Origin: Parerythrobacter_A sp963799315 | GTDB lineage: Bacteria; Pseudomonadota; Alphaproteobacteria; Sphingomonadales; Sphingomonadaceae | Direction: 5' to 3' | Assembly: GCA_963799315.1 (NCBI GenBank) | Contig: CAWCWP010000001.1 | Span: 62,001-126,000 of the forward strand | Length of the DNA stretch: 64,000 nt | Shown: positions 38,197 to 47,580 of the stretch, one piece after another | How the letters are laid out: every line of letters begins with the position of its first letter | Position numbering within the stretch: the stretch's first letter is position 1 | Made by a program: the position numbers and the translations under genes | The notes under the pieces: model-generated | The model's input: only the letters and a program-made list of their open reading frames with translations | Databases searched by the model: none | Told to the model about the DNA's origin: nothing

Positions 38197-40369
38197 ATGA
38201 CCAGTCCCGCACCCAATCCGCATGTCGCCCCGTTCGAAGAAGACGAGTTGCCGGACGAGGGATCGCCGGACCATTACATCAATCGCGAGCTGAGCTGGCT
38301 CGCCTTCAATGCCCGCGTGCTGGCCGAGGCCGGCAATGCGGAATATCCGCTGCTCGAACGGCTGCGGTTCCTGTCGATTTCCGGCAGCAACCTCGACGAA
38401 TTCATGATGATCCGGGTTGCCGGGCTGGTCGGCCAGGTGCAGCGCGGCATCGAACGGCTGTCCATCGACGGTCTCAGCCCTTCGCAACAACTCACCGCAA
38501 TCCGGCGGGCGGTGCGCGACCTGAACGAAGGCCAGCGCACGGCATGGGAGGCGCTGCGCCCGTTGCTGGGCGAGGAAGGCATCACCATTGCCGATCACAC
38601 CCGCATCGCGCCGGACGCGCATGCCGCGCTGAAGACCTATTTCCTCGACGAGATCGTGCCGGTGCTGACCCCGCAGGCGCTCGATCCGGCGCATCCGTTT
38701 CCCTTCGTTTCCAACGAGGGCACGGCGCTGCTGTTCACGCTGGAGCGGCAAAGCGACGAAGCCGCAGGTGGTGGAGATGGTGCTGGTGCCGTCCGCCCTG
38801 CCACGCTGGGTCCGCGTTCCGGGCGGGGGTGCGGCCTATATCAGCATCGAACGCCTGATATGCCGCTTCGCGCAGCATATGTTTCCGGGGTTCAAGGTAC
38901 TGGGCGACGGCGCGTTCCGCGTGCTGCGCGACAGCGATATCGAGATCGAGGAAGAGGCCGAAGACCTCGTCCGCACTTTCCGCAGCGCCATCCAGCGGCG
39001 GCGGCGCGGGCAGGTTATCCAGCTGGAACTGGAAAACGATTTCGACGCAGTGGCGCGCGAAACCCTGCTCGACCACATGGCGTCCGAAGAAACCACCATC
39101 ATCGAAACCGATGCGCTGATCGGGGTTGCGGGCCTTGCCGATATCGTGGCCGAGGACCGGCCCGACCTGAAATTCCCCGGCTACACACCGCGCTATCCCG
39201 AACGGGTGCGCGAACACGATGGCGATTGCTTTGCCGCAATCCGCGAGAAGGACATCGTGATCCATCACCCCTACGAAAGTTTCGAGGTGGTGGTCGATTT
39301 CCTGCGGCAGGCGGCGGACGATCCCGATGTCGTCGCCATCAAGCAGACGCTGTATCGCGCGGGCAACCAGTCCAACGTCATCATGGCGCTGATCGCGGCG
39401 GCGGAGGCGGGCAAGTCGGTTACCGCCGTGGTCGAGCTGAAGGCGCGGTTCGACGAGGAGCAGAACCTGATCTGGGCGGCCAAGCTGGAGCGGGCCGGCG
39501 TGCAGGTCATCTATGGCTTCGTGGACTGGAAGACCCACGCCAAGGTGTCGATGGTGGTCCGCCGCGAAGGCGAGCGGTTCAGCACCTACTGCCATTTCGG
39601 CACGGGCAATTATCACCCCGTGACCACCAGGATTTACACCGACCTGAGCTATTTCACCGCCGACCCCAAGCTGGGCCGCGATGCATCGCGCATGTTCAAT
39701 TTCGTCACCGGCTATGTCGAGCCGCGCAAGACCGGCCAGCTGGCGATATCGCCCATCGGCCTGCGCGAGAAAATCTACAGCCGCATCGCGACCGAGATCG
39801 AAAATGCGAAGGCGGGCAAACCGGCGGCAATCTGGGCCAAGCTCAATTCGCTGACCGATCGCGGGGTGATCGACCAGCTCTACGCCGCCAGCCAGGCGGG
39901 CGTGGAGATACAGCTGGTCATTCGCGGCATCTGCTGCCTGCGTTCGGGCGTCGAAGGCTTGTCGGAAAACATCCGCGTCAAATCCATCATCGGCCGGTTT
40001 CTGGAACACAGCCGGATATGGGCGTTTGCGAACGGTGCTGAAATGCCCGGCAGCAAGGCGAAAGTCTACATTACCTCCGCCGATGCCATGTCGCGCAATC
40101 TCAACCGGCGGGTGGAAGTGATGGTGCCGCTGCGCAATCGCACGGTGCACAACCAGGTGCTGCAACAGGTGCTGCTCGCCAACCTGCTGGACACCGAGCA
40201 AAGCTGGGAACAGCAGCCGGACGGCAGCTATGCGCGGATGGAACCGGGCGAGAAACCGTTCAACTGCCACCGCTATTTCATGACCAACCCTTCGCTGTCC
40301 GGACGCGGCGGTGCGCTGGAGGCAGGCGGGGTGCCCCGGCTGGCGCTGCGACGGACGCGCGACGCATGA
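38197..40369 (+). CDS. ppk1: Polyphosphate kinase 1 (one frameshift as read)
   Basis: About 724 residues. The N-terminal domain starts with YINRELSWLAFNARVL and SNLDEFMMIRVAG; after a two-base loss near 38758 the middle and catalytic domains continue with EMVLVPSALPRW, IIETDALIGV, HHPYESFEVVVDF and IKQTLYRAG. The phosphorylated histidine is expected in KTHAKVSMVV, followed by FGTGNYHP. It polymerises the ATP gamma-phosphate into polyphosphate at the membrane. It overlaps the ppx gene by ATGA at 40366. Confidence 0.94.
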
Positions 40370-41934
40370 CGGTGGCGGGCGCATCGGTTGGGACTTCATT
40401 GCGATCCAGCCGCAACAGCACGCTGATCGGCGACTTTTCCGGCGACCGCATAACGCGCGCCATTATCGATATCGGGTCCAACACGGTGCGGCTGGTGCTG
40501 TATGGCGGTTCGGCTCGCGCGCCGGTGGTTCTGTTCAATGAAAAGGTTACGGCGCGGCTGGGCCGCGATGTCGGCACTACCGGGCTGTTGGCGGATGAAG
40601 CGGTGGCGCTGGCGATGCGCGGGCTGGAGCGATACGCGCTGCTGCTGGCCGGACTGGACGTTCCGCAGGTCGATGTCGTCGCCACCGCTGCCGTGCGCGA
40701 AGCGACGAACGGCCCCGCATTCCTCGATGCCGTGACCGCGCTGGGCTTCGCGCCGCGCCTGCTGTCGGGCGAGGACGAAGCGCGAACCAGCGCATTTGGC
40801 GTACTCGGTGCGTTTCCGGGTGCCGAAGGGATCGTGGCGGACCTTGGCGGCGGCAGTCTGGAACTGGTCGAGATCGGGTCTGGCAAATGCGGCACAGGTG
40901 TCAGCCTGCCGCTTGGCACGCTGCGCCTTGGCGAGTTGCTGGAGGAAGACAGCGGCGGCGGGAAGAAAGCTGGCCGCAAACGATTGGCGAAAATCATCGC
41001 CAAGGGTGCCGATGGCATGGCGGGCGGCCAGACGCTCTACCTCGTCGGCGGTACGCTGCGCGCGATGGCGGTCTATGCCATGCATATGAAGGATTATCCG
41101 CTGACGGATCCACATGGCTTCTGCATTCCGGGGAGCGAGGCGACTGCGCTGACCGACGAAATCGCCGGGTGCGGCGATGAAACCTTGCGCGCCATTCCCC
41201 GGATTTCGACCATGCGTGCGCAAAAGCTGCCGCTGGCCGCGCAACTGCTCGGCGCTTTGGTCGACCGGCTGAAGCCTGCCCGCATCGTCTTTTCGTCATG
41301 GGGCTTGCGCGAAGGGCTGCATTTCTCGCAGCTTCCGCCAAGCGTGCAACGCAGCGACCCGCTATTGGCGGGTGTCGGCACTTTCGCCGAGACGCGGGGC
41401 TGCCCGCCGCTACTGGCTACGCGGATGGCGGCATGGACCGCGCGCGCCACGCCGCCGGGGGAGCATGGTTCGGAACGGTTGCGGCTGGCGGCGACCATGC
41501 TGGCACTGTCCGCAATGCAGGTCGAACCCAATATGCGGATACCGTTCGGCATCGACTGGGCGCTGCACAAACGCTGGCTGTCGGTGTCGCCGGAAGAGCG
41601 CGCGATGCTGGCCGCGACAATCTCCGCGAACGGCAACCGCTGTTGTCTGCCCGATGAATTGCATGCGCTGGCCGATGAGGGTGCGCTGGAAGCGGCGATC
41701 TGCTGGGGTCTCGCTATCCGCCTGGGCCGCCGTTTGGGCGCCCGCGCGCGTGGTGTCTTTGCGGTCAGCAGCCTGGTGCGCAAGGATGCGGCACTGGTGC
41801 TTTCCATCGAGAAGGACAGCGCGGCGCTCTATGGCTGGCCCAACGAAAAGGATCTGAACCTGCTGGCGGATCGTCTCGGACTGAAGCCGGAAGTTCGCCT
41901 GGTCGATACACTCGTCGATAACAGCGTCGCATAG
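40366..41934 (+). CDS. ppx: Ppx/GppA family exopolyphosphatase
   Basis: 522 residues from the ATGA overlap with ppk1. The ASKHA-type phosphate loop is IIDIGSNTVRLVLYGG, followed by VATAAVREATNG, LLSGEDEARTSAFG and VADLGGGSLELVEI. The C-terminal HD-like region contains FSSWGLREGLHFSQL. It releases phosphate from polyphosphate or hydrolyses pppGpp. With ppk1 it controls the polyphosphate pool. Family members differ in substrate, so the exact activity is not fixed. Confidence 0.92.
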   Translation: MTVAGASVGTSLRSSRNSTLIGDFSGDRITRAIIDIGSNTVRLVLYGGSARAPVVLFNEKVTARLGRDVGTTGLLADEAVALAMRGLERYALLLAGLDVPQVDVVATAAVREATNGPAFLDAVTALGFAPRLLSGEDEARTSAFGVLGAFPGAEGIVADLGGGSLELVEIGSGKCGTGVSLPLGTLRLGELLEEDSGGGKKAGRKRLAKIIAKGADGMAGGQTLYLVGGTLRAMAVYAMHMKDYPLTDPHGFCIPGSEATALTDEIAGCGDETLRAIPRISTMRAQKLPLAAQLLGALVDRLKPARIVFSSWGLREGLHFSQLPPSVQRSDPLLAGVGTFAETRGCPPLLATRMAAWTARATPPGEHGSERLRLAATMLALSAMQVEPNMRIPFGIDWALHKRWLSVSPEERAMLAATISANGNRCCLPDELHALADEGALEAAICWGLAIRLGRRLGARARGVFAVSSLVRKDAALVLSIEKDSAALYGWPNEKDLNLLADRLGLKPEVRLVDTLVDNSVA

Positions 41935-41994
41935 CGCAAAGGCTGGCGCACCTTGCGTGACCTGCAAAGCCCGCTAGACACACGCCGCTGGTGC

Positions 41995-42071
41995 GCGCCC
42001 GTAGCTCATCTGGATAGAGCGCGAGACTTCTAATCTTGAGGCAGCAGGTTCGAGTCCTGCCGGGCGCACCA
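41995..42071 (+). tRNA. tRNA-Arg (anticodon TCT)
   Basis: The acceptor arms GCGCCCG (41995-42001) and CGGGCGC (42061-42067) pair perfectly, with discriminator A and an encoded CCA to 42071. D-arm GCTC/GAGC, anticodon stem CGAGA/TCTTG with loop CTTCTAA, and T-arm GCAGG-TTCGAGT-CCTGC are all present. The anticodon TCT reads AGA. The uronate-utilisation locus begins right after it. Confidence 0.97.
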
Positions 42072-42082
42072 GCCTTGCCTGC

Positions 42083-43780
42083 TTATTCCTCCTTCGCGCG
42101 CCGCTCCGCCAGTTGCGCATCGTATAGCGACGGCACACCCGCAATACGCTGGCCCATCATCTCCGTGTAGGGGGCCGGGTCGTATTCGAAGCGGATCGGA
42201 CGGTTGCCGTGGACGCCGATCACGCGCGCTTCGGGGCCTTCGGACCGGCCGACGATGGCGATGGGGCTGTTCGGTTCCACCCCGCCTTCCACGCGGATAT
42301 CGAGGTTCCAGATCGTGGAGTAGCGGCCATGTCCCGGCTGCCAATAACCTGCGCCACCCGCCTTGAAGAGATCGTACAGCGGGGTACCGTCGGCGGCTGT
42401 TTCGTTTGGCACGACGTGGACAGTGACATTGTCGTACAGGTTCTGGTGATTGGCCCCCGCGTGCTGGTCCAGCGTCGGTGTGGTCCAGACTTCCGCGTCG
42501 CGATAGACCGACTTGGTCGATTGCGTGTTGAAGGTGAGCGAATGTTCGGTCGGGTTGAAGATATCCAGCCCGTCGATCAGCACATTGTGCACATTGCCGA
42601 CATGCACCGCATAATGCGCCTTGTGCGTGCCGTCGGTGACAACGTTGGCGATAGTGACATTGGCCAGGTCGTCGGTCAGGATGCCCGCATCGGCATTCGT
42701 CACGCGGACATTGCGGATCCAGCCATTATGAACGCCGGTGAAATAGACACCATTATAGCCTGCTTCGTTGTGATGACCGAAATAGGGGTTTTCGGGAAAC
42801 GTCAGCGCCAGGTTTTCGATGCCGACATCGGAGATGTGATTCCATTTTGCGAAATTGGCCGGTACGTCGGCGGAGATGTTCAGCATCAGCGGGTCCGCGA
42901 TGGTGACGCGGGTACCGTCGATGGCTTCGATGCGGGTCGCCTGGCGCACCAGCGGGCGGTCGGGCAATTCCCAATGCCGGTCGCCGATCTTGAGGTCGGT
43001 TTCGCCGTACATCTCGGCGATCAGCGGGCCGTTCTCGCCCGCGCGATTGTGCCAGTGAATTTGCAGTACGTCGCCGACTGCAAGCGCATCGGTCGAGGCA
43101 ATTTCGACCATGCGTTCGCCGCGGGCACCTTCGCGGATATCGCCGAGCTCTTCTATCGGTCGGTCGTAGCGTTCCAGATAGGTCGCATGGCGTGCGCCCG
43201 GTGCGCGCGTCCAGATGAACCCCCCGCTCCAGCTGTATTCGGAGAAAATGACGTCCAGATTGACGTCCGGCTGGCGTTCGTATTTGTTTTCCACGCGCAG
43301 ATATTCGCGGATTTCGGTCAGCGCACCGCCGTCGTCGATCTGGTTCAGCGGGCGCGGCATATACAGCTGCGTGCCTTGCCTGCCGCTGCCCATGCCCGAC
43401 AGGACGATGCCGCTGCGCTCGATCCACAGGATTTCGGTGAGCAGGTACCGCCCGCTTTCGAACGTCACGCGCACCGGTCCGTCCATCGCATGGGCCGCAG
43501 CGAGTGCTTTGCGGATTGCTACGCTGTCGTCGATGCCGTCGTCGGGAATTGCGCCGTGGTCGGCCACCGCGATCGTTACCGCGACTTCGGGGATGGGCGC
43601 GTTGCCGAATTCGTATCCGGCATAGGAGAAGTCGGGTAGGTAATGCTCTGCCCGTACGTCCGGATCGGACAGAATGGCGGGAACCTGCTGCGCCAATGCG
43701 CCCTGAACGGGCATAACGCAGAGTGCGATTGCCGGTGCCAACAGTGAAGGGCGCGGTCGTGGCGCTTGAGCATGGCGCAT
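42083..43780 (-). CDS. Secreted pectate-lyase-superfamily (right-handed beta-helix) protein
   Basis: 565 residues from ATG 43780 (GGGAGGAC just upstream on this strand). Signal peptide ends GALAQQ. The body starts with ADHGAIPDDGIDDSVAIRKAL and VTFESGRYLL, the Pectate_lyase_3 (polygalacturonase/pectin lyase-like) entry motif, then many helix rungs such as GWIRNVRVTNADAGILTD. It is probably a periplasmic or extracellular polysaccharide-active enzyme. Its exact substrate is not visible; the neighbouring uronate genes suggest a uronic-acid polymer. It is divergent from the FAH-hydratase operon with a shared operator-like site between. Confidence 0.82.
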   Translation of the reverse strand: MRHAQAPRPRPSLLAPAIALCVMPVQGALAQQVPAILSDPDVRAEHYLPDFSYAGYEFGNAPIPEVAVTIAVADHGAIPDDGIDDSVAIRKALAAAHAMDGPVRVTFESGRYLLTEILWIERSGIVLSGMGSGRQGTQLYMPRPLNQIDDGGALTEIREYLRVENKYERQPDVNLDVIFSEYSWSGGFIWTRAPGARHATYLERYDRPIEELGDIREGARGERMVEIASTDALAVGDVLQIHWHNRAGENGPLIAEMYGETDLKIGDRHWELPDRPLVRQATRIEAIDGTRVTIADPLMLNISADVPANFAKWNHISDVGIENLALTFPENPYFGHHNEAGYNGVYFTGVHNGWIRNVRVTNADAGILTDDLANVTIANVVTDGTHKAHYAVHVGNVHNVLIDGLDIFNPTEHSLTFNTQSTKSVYRDAEVWTTPTLDQHAGANHQNLYDNVTVHVVPNETAADGTPLYDLFKAGGAGYWQPGHGRYSTIWNLDIRVEGGVEPNSPIAIVGRSEGPEARVIGVHGNRPIRFEYDPAPYTEMMGQRIAGVPSLYDAQLAERRAKEE

Positions 43781-43883
43781 TTCATCAGTCCTCCCGCGCG
43801 GCGTGGTTCGCCCCTGTTATGGTGTGACCATTGACCCGGGGCCTTGCGGCTGTCAATCAATCTGGCAACCGGCTTCATGCCAA

Positions 43884-43898
43884 TTGGTATGCTATAAA
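43884..43898. promoter_or_regulatory. TTGGTATG operator-like site overlapping an extended -10 promoter
   Basis: TTGGTATGCT (43884-43893) overlaps TGCTATAAA, an extended -10 element with TATAAA at 43893-43898. The flanks form a short palindrome (ATGCCAATTGGTAT). It lies in the divergent gap between the pectate-lyase-like gene and the hydratase-TRAP operon, so a repressor bound here could control both. Confidence 0.5.
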
Positions 43899-43920
43899 TG
43901 CCGGACACGGGGAGGGTGCG

Positions 43921-44703
43921 ATGACAACAGCGAAGACGGATGCGTTGCGTCCTGAATATCGCGCGATATCGGAAACGCTGGTCGATGCCCGCAGCCGCGC
44001 GCGTGCGCTGTCAGGCTTCCCCGGCACATTGCCCGATACGCTGGAGGCTGCCTACGACATCCAGGACGCGTCGCGCGAACGCTGGCCGCAACCGGTGGCA
44101 GGGTGGAAGGTCGGCGGTGTGCCGCCGGTCTATCTCGACACGTTCGACGATAAATGGCTAGTCGGGCCGATCTACGCCGACACCGTTGTTCGCGCCCACG
44201 CCGACAAGGTTGCCCGGATGCCCGTATTCGCAGAAGGCTTTGCCGCCATAGAGCCGGAATTCCTGCTGTGTATGGGCGCGGAGCCAGCGCAGGACCGGCT
44301 GTTCATCGGTGCGGAGATTGCCAGCAGCCCGATCCCCGCCATCAACGATGTCGGCCCCGTCGCCGTCATCTGCGATTTCGGCAACAATCGCGGTATGCTG
44401 ATCGGGCCGGAAGTTAGAAACTGGCAGGAAGCCGCAATCGCCGTGCGCGTCGAAACGATTATCGACGGGAAAAGCATCGGGGTGAAAGAACTGGACGACC
44501 TGCGCGAAGGCGTCGCCCGGTCGCGCAATGTCCTGACCGATATGGCACAGCGGCGCGGCTTCGACTTGCCCGAAGGCACCTATATTTCCTGCGGTGCGAT
44601 TACCGGCGTACATGAAGCCGCAATCGGCGCGCGATCCACGCTGGATTTTGCGCAGCTGGGTTCGGTCGATCTGGAACTGGTCACCGCCGGGGCCTCGGGA
44701 TGA
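43921..44703 (+). CDS. FAH-superfamily hydratase (2-keto-4-pentenoate hydratase-like)
   Basis: 260 residues with GGGGAGGG upstream of ATG 43921. Features of the 2-oxopent-4-enoate hydratase/4-oxalocrotonate decarboxylase group are visible: GWKVGGV, FAAIEPEFLLCMG (metal-binding glutamates), and IPAINDVGPVAVICDFGNN. These enzymes act on 2-keto acids with an enol intermediate. Being coupled by ATGA to TRAP genes, it probably acts on a 2-keto-3-deoxy sugar acid or a related uronate product rather than an aromatic ring-cleavage product; that is inference. Confidence 0.83.
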   Translation: MTTAKTDALRPEYRAISETLVDARSRARALSGFPGTLPDTLEAAYDIQDASRERWPQPVAGWKVGGVPPVYLDTFDDKWLVGPIYADTVVRAHADKVARMPVFAEGFAAIEPEFLLCMGAEPAQDRLFIGAEIASSPIPAINDVGPVAVICDFGNNRGMLIGPEVRNWQEAAIAVRVETIIDGKSIGVKELDDLREGVARSRNVLTDMAQRRGFDLPEGTYISCGAITGVHEAAIGARSTLDFAQLGSVDLELVTAGASG

Positions 44704-45701
44704 AAGGCGGCGCGCTGCAATTCAGCCGCCGTGCCGCGATGGCGACGGGTGCGGCCAGTCTGGCGGCGTGCGGCATGCGTCTGGGCAATTTGTTTACGGC
44801 AGTCGATACGCATGTGCGCGACTACCCCACGGTGCAGGCGGTGCTGCGGTTCGGCGACCTGCTGTCGGCACGCACGAATGGCAGGCTGGGCCTCAACATG
44901 TATGCCGGCGGGCAGTTGGGTAATGAAAGCGACACGCTGGAAATCACCACGTTCGGCGGGTTGGATTTCAACCGGGTCAATCTGGCGCCACTCAATTCCA
45001 TCGAACCGCTTACCGTCGTGGCAGCACTGCCCTTCCTGTTTGAATCGACGGCCCATATGCGTTCGGCGCTCGACGGCCCGATCGGCGAGGAAATTCTCGC
45101 ATCGCTGGAGCAGCACGGGCTGATCGGCCTGTGCTTTTACGACTCCGGCGCACGCAGTTTTTACAACACGAAACGCCCCATTTTGACTCCGGCCGACATG
45201 GCGGGCCTTAAGCTGAGAGTGCCGGGGTCCGATCTTTATATCGCGATGGTGAAATCGCTTGGCGCAGATGCAACGCCGATGCCGCTCGATGAAGTATATC
45301 AGTCGCTTGCGCAGGGCGTGATCGACGGGGCGGAAAACAATTGGCCCAGTTTCGAAAGCGGACGGCATTTCGAAGTGGCACGCTATTACAGCCTGACCCG
45401 CCACCTGCTGGCACCGGAAGTCTTCGTGATGTCGAAGATCAGCTGGGACAAGCTGTCCGCAGCAGACCAGGCCATCGTGCGCCAGTCGGCAAAGGAATCG
45501 GTCCCTTATATGCGCCAGCTTTGGGATACTCAGGTCGCCAAGAGCCGGAAGATCGTGCTGGATAGCGGCGTCGCGGTAAACGAAGTCGATCCCGCGCTGT
45601 TCACGCCGAAAATGACCGCCATGTGGGATGAATTCATCACTACGCCGCAGCAGCGCAGCTTGGTCGATGCGATACTTGCCATGCGCAGGGGTGGGGCATG
45701 A
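44700..45701 (+). CDS. dctP: TRAP transporter substrate-binding protein (DctP family), likely Tat-exported lipoprotein
   Basis: 333 residues from the ATGA overlap with the hydratase. The N-terminus has SRRAAMATGAASLAACG: twin arginines at residues 10-11 and a lipobox with Cys24, so it is probably exported by Tat and lipid-anchored. The mature part shows DctP features (QLGNESDTLEIT, KLRVPGSDLYIAMVKSLGADATPMPLDEVYQSLAQGVIDGAENN), with the conserved arginine that binds the carboxylate of sugar acids. It delivers substrate to the DctQM membrane pair encoded next. Confidence 0.92.
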   Translation: MKGGALQFSRRAAMATGAASLAACGMRLGNLFTAVDTHVRDYPTVQAVLRFGDLLSARTNGRLGLNMYAGGQLGNESDTLEITTFGGLDFNRVNLAPLNSIEPLTVVAALPFLFESTAHMRSALDGPIGEEILASLEQHGLIGLCFYDSGARSFYNTKRPILTPADMAGLKLRVPGSDLYIAMVKSLGADATPMPLDEVYQSLAQGVIDGAENNWPSFESGRHFEVARYYSLTRHLLAPEVFVMSKISWDKLSAADQAIVRQSAKESVPYMRQLWDTQVAKSRKIVLDSGVAVNEVDPALFTPKMTAMWDEFITTPQQRSLVDAILAMRRGGA

Positions 45702-46183
45702 ATTGGCAGAAGGCCACGCGCGGACTGGCCGATTTCGCGTCGGACTTGCTTATCAAGCTGGCGGCGGCCGGACTGATCGCCATGACCTTCATCATCAGCT
45801 GGCAGGTGTTCGGGCGGTTCGTCCTGAATTCCAGCCCGTCATGGTCCGAACAAACGGCGTTATTGCTGATGATCTGGTATGTGTTTTTTGCAGCCTCCGC
45901 CGGTGTGTGGGAGCGGTTCCATATCCGGATCGAAGTGCTGGAGAACCGGCTCGCACCCGAACGGGTTCGCGTGTTGCGCATCGCCATCCACGCACTCATC
46001 GCAATATTCGGAATTGTGCTGTGCGTTTACGGCGCGATGCTTGCCTGGCTGGTGAAGGACTTCGTCATTCCCTCGCTCGGGATCAGCCGCGCCGCTGCGT
46101 ATATCGCCATACCGGTGTCTGGCCTGCTTATCTCGCTGTTCTCGCTTGGGCGCATCGCCAAACGCTGGCGGAGGGAGGCCTGA
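45698..46183 (+). CDS. dctQ: TRAP transporter small permease (DctQ family)
   Basis: 161 residues, starting at ATGA with dctP. Four hydrophobic segments are visible (for example LAAAGLIAMTFIISWQVFG and IAIHALIAIFGIVLCVYG) with the conserved EQTALLLMIWYVFFAASAGVWE between, typical of DctQ. It stabilises the large permease and couples it to the binding protein. Its stop overlaps the dctM start by one base (TGATG). Confidence 0.92.
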   Translation: MNWQKATRGLADFASDLLIKLAAAGLIAMTFIISWQVFGRFVLNSSPSWSEQTALLLMIWYVFFAASAGVWERFHIRIEVLENRLAPERVRVLRIAIHALIAIFGIVLCVYGAMLAWLVKDFVIPSLGISRAAAYIAIPVSGLLISLFSLGRIAKRWRREA

Positions 46184-47460
46184 TGGAAATCCTGGTCCTG
46201 TTCGGTGTCTTGCTGCTGTTGCTTGCGCTTGGCGTGCCCGTGGCCTTTGCCTTGTTCGGTGCGGCGCTGGCGACCTTTGCCGTCATCGACATTCCGCTGG
46301 TGGTGGCGGTGCAGCGGATGGCAGCCGGCATCAGCGTTTTTACGCTCATGGCGATCCCGTTTTTCATATTTGCAGGCGACCTGATGTATCGCGCGGGCAT
46401 AGCGGACCGGCTGGTGCGCGTTGCGGATGCAGCATTCGGGCGGGTGCGCGGCGGGCTGGGGCTGGTCGATGTCGGCGCATCGATGATGTTCGGCGCGGTT
46501 TCGGGATCCGCCATCGCCAGCGCGTCCGCCATCGGGTCCACGATGGTCCCGCTGATGGACGAGAAGGGCTACGACCGGGATTACTCGGTCAATGTCACTG
46601 TCACCGCCGCCATCGTCGGCCTCCTGATACCGCCGTCGCACAACATGATCATCTATGCAGCTGCATCGGGCATCGGCGTGTCTATCGGCGACCTGTTTCT
46701 GGCCGGCGTTGCACCGGGCCTGCTTACCGGCGGGATGCTCATGATGACTGCATGGCTGGTTGCCCGCCATCGCAATCTGCCGCGCGGGGAATTTCCCGGC
46801 TGGTACAAGTTCCTGCGCGCAGGCCTGTTTGCGATACCCGGCGTGATGACTGCCGTTATCATCATGGGCGGCATTTTGAGCGGCGTGTTCACTGCCACCG
46901 AAAGTTCGGCGATAGCGGTCATCTACACTGCGCTCATCGGCACGTTCGTTTATCGCGGCCTCGGCTGGACGGGGTTTTGGGAAGCGGCGCAGAAATCGGT
47001 GCGGACTGCCTCGATGGTGCTGTTTATCATCGCGGCGGCGACGGCGTTCGGCTTCGCGCTGGCCTTGCTGGAAGTGCCCGCCGCCCTCGCTGCGCTCATC
47101 GGCGTGATGACCGACAATCCGGTCCTTACACTGCTCATCATAAACGTCATGCTGCTGGCGCTGGGCACGTTCATGGATATGGCCCCGCTGATCGTCATCA
47201 CCACGCCGATCTTCCTGCCGGTGGCGATGGCAACCGGCGTCGACCCCGTGCATTTCGGCATCATCATGATGCTCAATCTGGGCATCGGGCTGGTCACGCC
47301 GCCGGTTGGGTCGGTGCTGTTCGTCGGTTCGGCGGTGGGTGGCATCGCGGTGGCCGATCTGGTGAAAACGATCTGGCCATTCTATTTCACGCTCATTGCG
47401 GCACTGGTGATCGTCACATTCGTCCCGCAGCTGTCGCTCGCCTTGCCACAGGCGTTCTGA
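46183..47460 (+). CDS. dctM: TRAP transporter large permease (DctM family)
   Basis: 425 residues from ATG 46183. About twelve hydrophobic segments and the DctM signatures IPFFIFAGDLMYRAGIADRLV, GSAIASASAIGSTMVP, and LLIPPSHNMIIYA are seen. It performs sodium-driven uptake of the acid bound by DctP across the inner membrane. No clear terminator follows in the 120-base gap before the RpiB gene, which instead holds another TTGGTATGAC site. Confidence 0.94.
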   Translation: MEILVLFGVLLLLLALGVPVAFALFGAALATFAVIDIPLVVAVQRMAAGISVFTLMAIPFFIFAGDLMYRAGIADRLVRVADAAFGRVRGGLGLVDVGASMMFGAVSGSAIASASAIGSTMVPLMDEKGYDRDYSVNVTVTAAIVGLLIPPSHNMIIYAAASGIGVSIGDLFLAGVAPGLLTGGMLMMTAWLVARHRNLPRGEFPGWYKFLRAGLFAIPGVMTAVIIMGGILSGVFTATESSAIAVIYTALIGTFVYRGLGWTGFWEAAQKSVRTASMVLFIIAAATAFGFALALLEVPAALAALIGVMTDNPVLTLLIINVMLLALGTFMDMAPLIVITTPIFLPVAMATGVDPVHFGIIMMLNLGIGLVTPPVGSVLFVGSAVGGIAVADLVKTIWPFYFTLIAALVIVTFVPQLSLALPQAF

Positions 47461-47514
47461 CGTGTCGGGTGGGGGAGGCTTGCTTGCTTTGCGATCACTC
47501 TCCGGTTACCACTT

Positions 47515-47524
47515 TTGGTATGAC
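47515..47524. promoter_or_regulatory. TTGGTATGAC operator-like site upstream of the isomerase-kduD pair
   Basis: TTGGTATGAC lies 57 bases before the RpiB-family start. It matches the sites at 49090 and 53204 exactly over ten bases. The clear spacing from the TRAP stop suggests it controls a separate transcript for the two enzymes downstream. Confidence 0.5.
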
Positions 47525-47580
47525 ACAATGGGCGCGAAGGACGCACCCCATCACATAATTAGATTGAAAAGCGAGCGACC

